Source: JBGTHB01 sp041746415 (lineage in GTDB: Bacteria; Pseudomonadota; Gammaproteobacteria; Coxiellales; Coxiellaceae). From it: 6,003 nt of DNA. Every line of letters starts with the position of its first letter. Positions within the stretch are counted from its first letter, which is position 1. Shown here piece after piece: positions 5,184 to 6,003 of the stretch. The stretch covers positions 1-6,003 of the forward strand of contig JBGTHB010000066.1 of assembly GCA_041746415.1 (NCBI GenBank), written 5' to 3'. Under the pieces are notes generated by a model. The model saw only the letters and a list, made by a program, of their open reading frames with translations. It was not told where the DNA came from and made no database searches. The position numbers were made by a program, and so were the translations under genes.

Positions 5184-6003
5184 TGTTTACCAAAATTTTA
5201 ATAGCCAATCGCGGCGAAATCGCTTGCCGCATTATTAAAACGGCACAACAACTTGGCATTAAAACAGTCGCTGTTTATTCCAGTGCAGATCAAAATGCAC
5301 TATTTGTTGAGCAAGCTGATGAAGCCTATTTATTAGGTGACCCGGCACCACAAGCCAGCTATTTAAATATTGAAAAAATAATCACCGTAGCAAAACAAGC
5401 TGGCGCGCAAGCCATTCATCCAGGTTATGGCTTTTTATCTGAAAATGCCGCGTTTGCTGCAGCGTGTGAAAAAGCAAACATTATATTTATCGGTCCGAGC
5501 AGCCAAGCTATTTTAGCTATGGCCGATAAATCACGCGCAAAAAACATTATGCAACAAGCCGGTGTGCCTATTGCGCCTAGTTTTGATGGTGATTTACGTG
5601 ACGTCAACACGTACACCAAAGCCGCAGAGGCGATTGGTTTTCCCATTTTAGTTAAAGCGGCTTTTGGTGGCGGTGGACGCGGCATGCGCTTAGTGCACAG
5701 TAAAGAGGAATTAGCCCAAGCTATTGCAAGCGCACAACGTGAAGCCGAGAAAAATTTTGCGAATGATGCGGTATTTCTCGAAAAATACGTGCACCCAGCA
5801 CGTCATGTTGAAGTACAGATATTTGCGGATCAACATGACCATGTCGTGCATTTATTTGATCGTGACTGCTCCATTCAGCGTCGTCATCAAAAAGTAATTG
5901 AAGAAGCACCTGCACCAAATCTATCTGCTGCTACGCGTGAAAAAATGTATCTCGCGGCCATTAACGCCGCAAAAGCCATTCAATATGTAGGCGCGGGCAC
6001 AAT
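5183..6003 (+). CDS. liuD: Methylcrotonyl-CoA carboxylase biotin-carboxylase (alpha) subunit, N-terminal part
   Basis: ATP-dependent biotin carboxylase half of 3-methylcrotonyl-CoA carboxylase, which carboxylates biotin for transfer by LiuB. The frame is open to the right edge (273 full codons). Complete proteins of this type are around 650 residues, so the rest of the ATP-grasp domain and the biotin carrier domain lie outside. Visible are the N-terminal domain ILIANRGEIACRI (5-17), HPGYGFLSEN (79-88) and IGPS (103-106), and ATP-grasp residues K116, K158, the glycine-rich loop GGGGRGMR (162-169), EKY (200-202), H208 and RDCSIQRRHQKVIEEAPAP (227-245), all matching E. coli AccC. No key residue is missing in the part seen. 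These motifs are shared by acetyl-, propionyl- and geranyl-CoA carboxylases; the methylcrotonyl assignment rests on adjacency to liuC and presence of liuB. The start overlaps the liuC stop codon. Confidence 0.93.
   Translation, partial: MFTKILIANRGEIACRIIKTAQQLGIKTVAVYSSADQNALFVEQADEAYLLGDPAPQASYLNIEKIITVAKQAGAQAIHPGYGFLSENAAFAAACEKANIIFIGPSSQAILAMADKSRAKNIMQQAGVPIAPSFDGDLRDVNTYTKAAEAIGFPILVKAAFGGGGRGMRLVHSKEELAQAIASAQREAEKNFANDAVFLEKYVHPARHVEVQIFADQHDHVVHLFDRDCSIQRRHQKVIEEAPAPNLSAATREKMYLAAINAAKAIQYVGAGT

Noticed and set aside
5425..5918. Antisense open frames of 86 and 65 codons inside liuD
   Set aside because: They are shadows of the conserved biotin-carboxylase frame, with no family resemblance or start signals.

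Overview
The window is a bacterial chromosomal segment of fairly low GC. It carries most of a leucine/isovalerate (Liu) catabolic gene set: the 3' part of a thiolase gene, liuB (methylcrotonyl-CoA carboxylase carboxyltransferase), liuC (methylglutaconyl-CoA hydratase) and the 5' part of liuD (biotin-carboxylase subunit). Protein character, Shine-Dalgarno sites, a YchJ protein and a Bcr/CflA-type transporter together suggest a gammaproteobacterium. A Legionellales-like host is plausible, but this is an inference from general resemblance and was not tested by any search.

Layout: 1-763, thiolase C-terminal part (+), then liuB 774-2381 (+), only 10 bp apart with a Shine-Dalgarno site overlapping the thiolase stop. 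Next comes a 316-bp non-coding stretch, 2382-2697, that is unusually rich in inverted repeats. It has a good sigma70-like promoter at 2473-2501 followed by four successive perfect or near-perfect hairpins up to the GTG start of an MFS efflux gene (2698-3903, +). A ychJ gene (3875-4342, -) converges on the transporter and overlaps it by 29 bp. A 58-bp divergent spacer (4343-4400) separates ychJ from liuC (4401-5183, +), which overlaps the start of liuD (5183 to beyond the window end).

How the genes work together: LiuB plus LiuD form the biotin-dependent carboxylase that makes 3-methylglutaconyl-CoA from 3-methylcrotonyl-CoA. LiuC hydrates it to HMG-CoA. HMG-CoA lyase, not in the window, would give acetoacetate and acetyl-CoA, and the thiolase can cleave acetoacetyl-CoA. 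The transporter and ychJ have no evident role in this pathway and look like genes inserted between liuB and liuC, leaving liuCD in need of their own promoter.

The most interesting element is the structured, roughly 190-nt candidate leader of the transporter gene. Its last hairpin ends six bases before the start codon, and short sequences complementary to the start region recur within it. The coding genes themselves are recognisable families, and I see no new multi-gene system.
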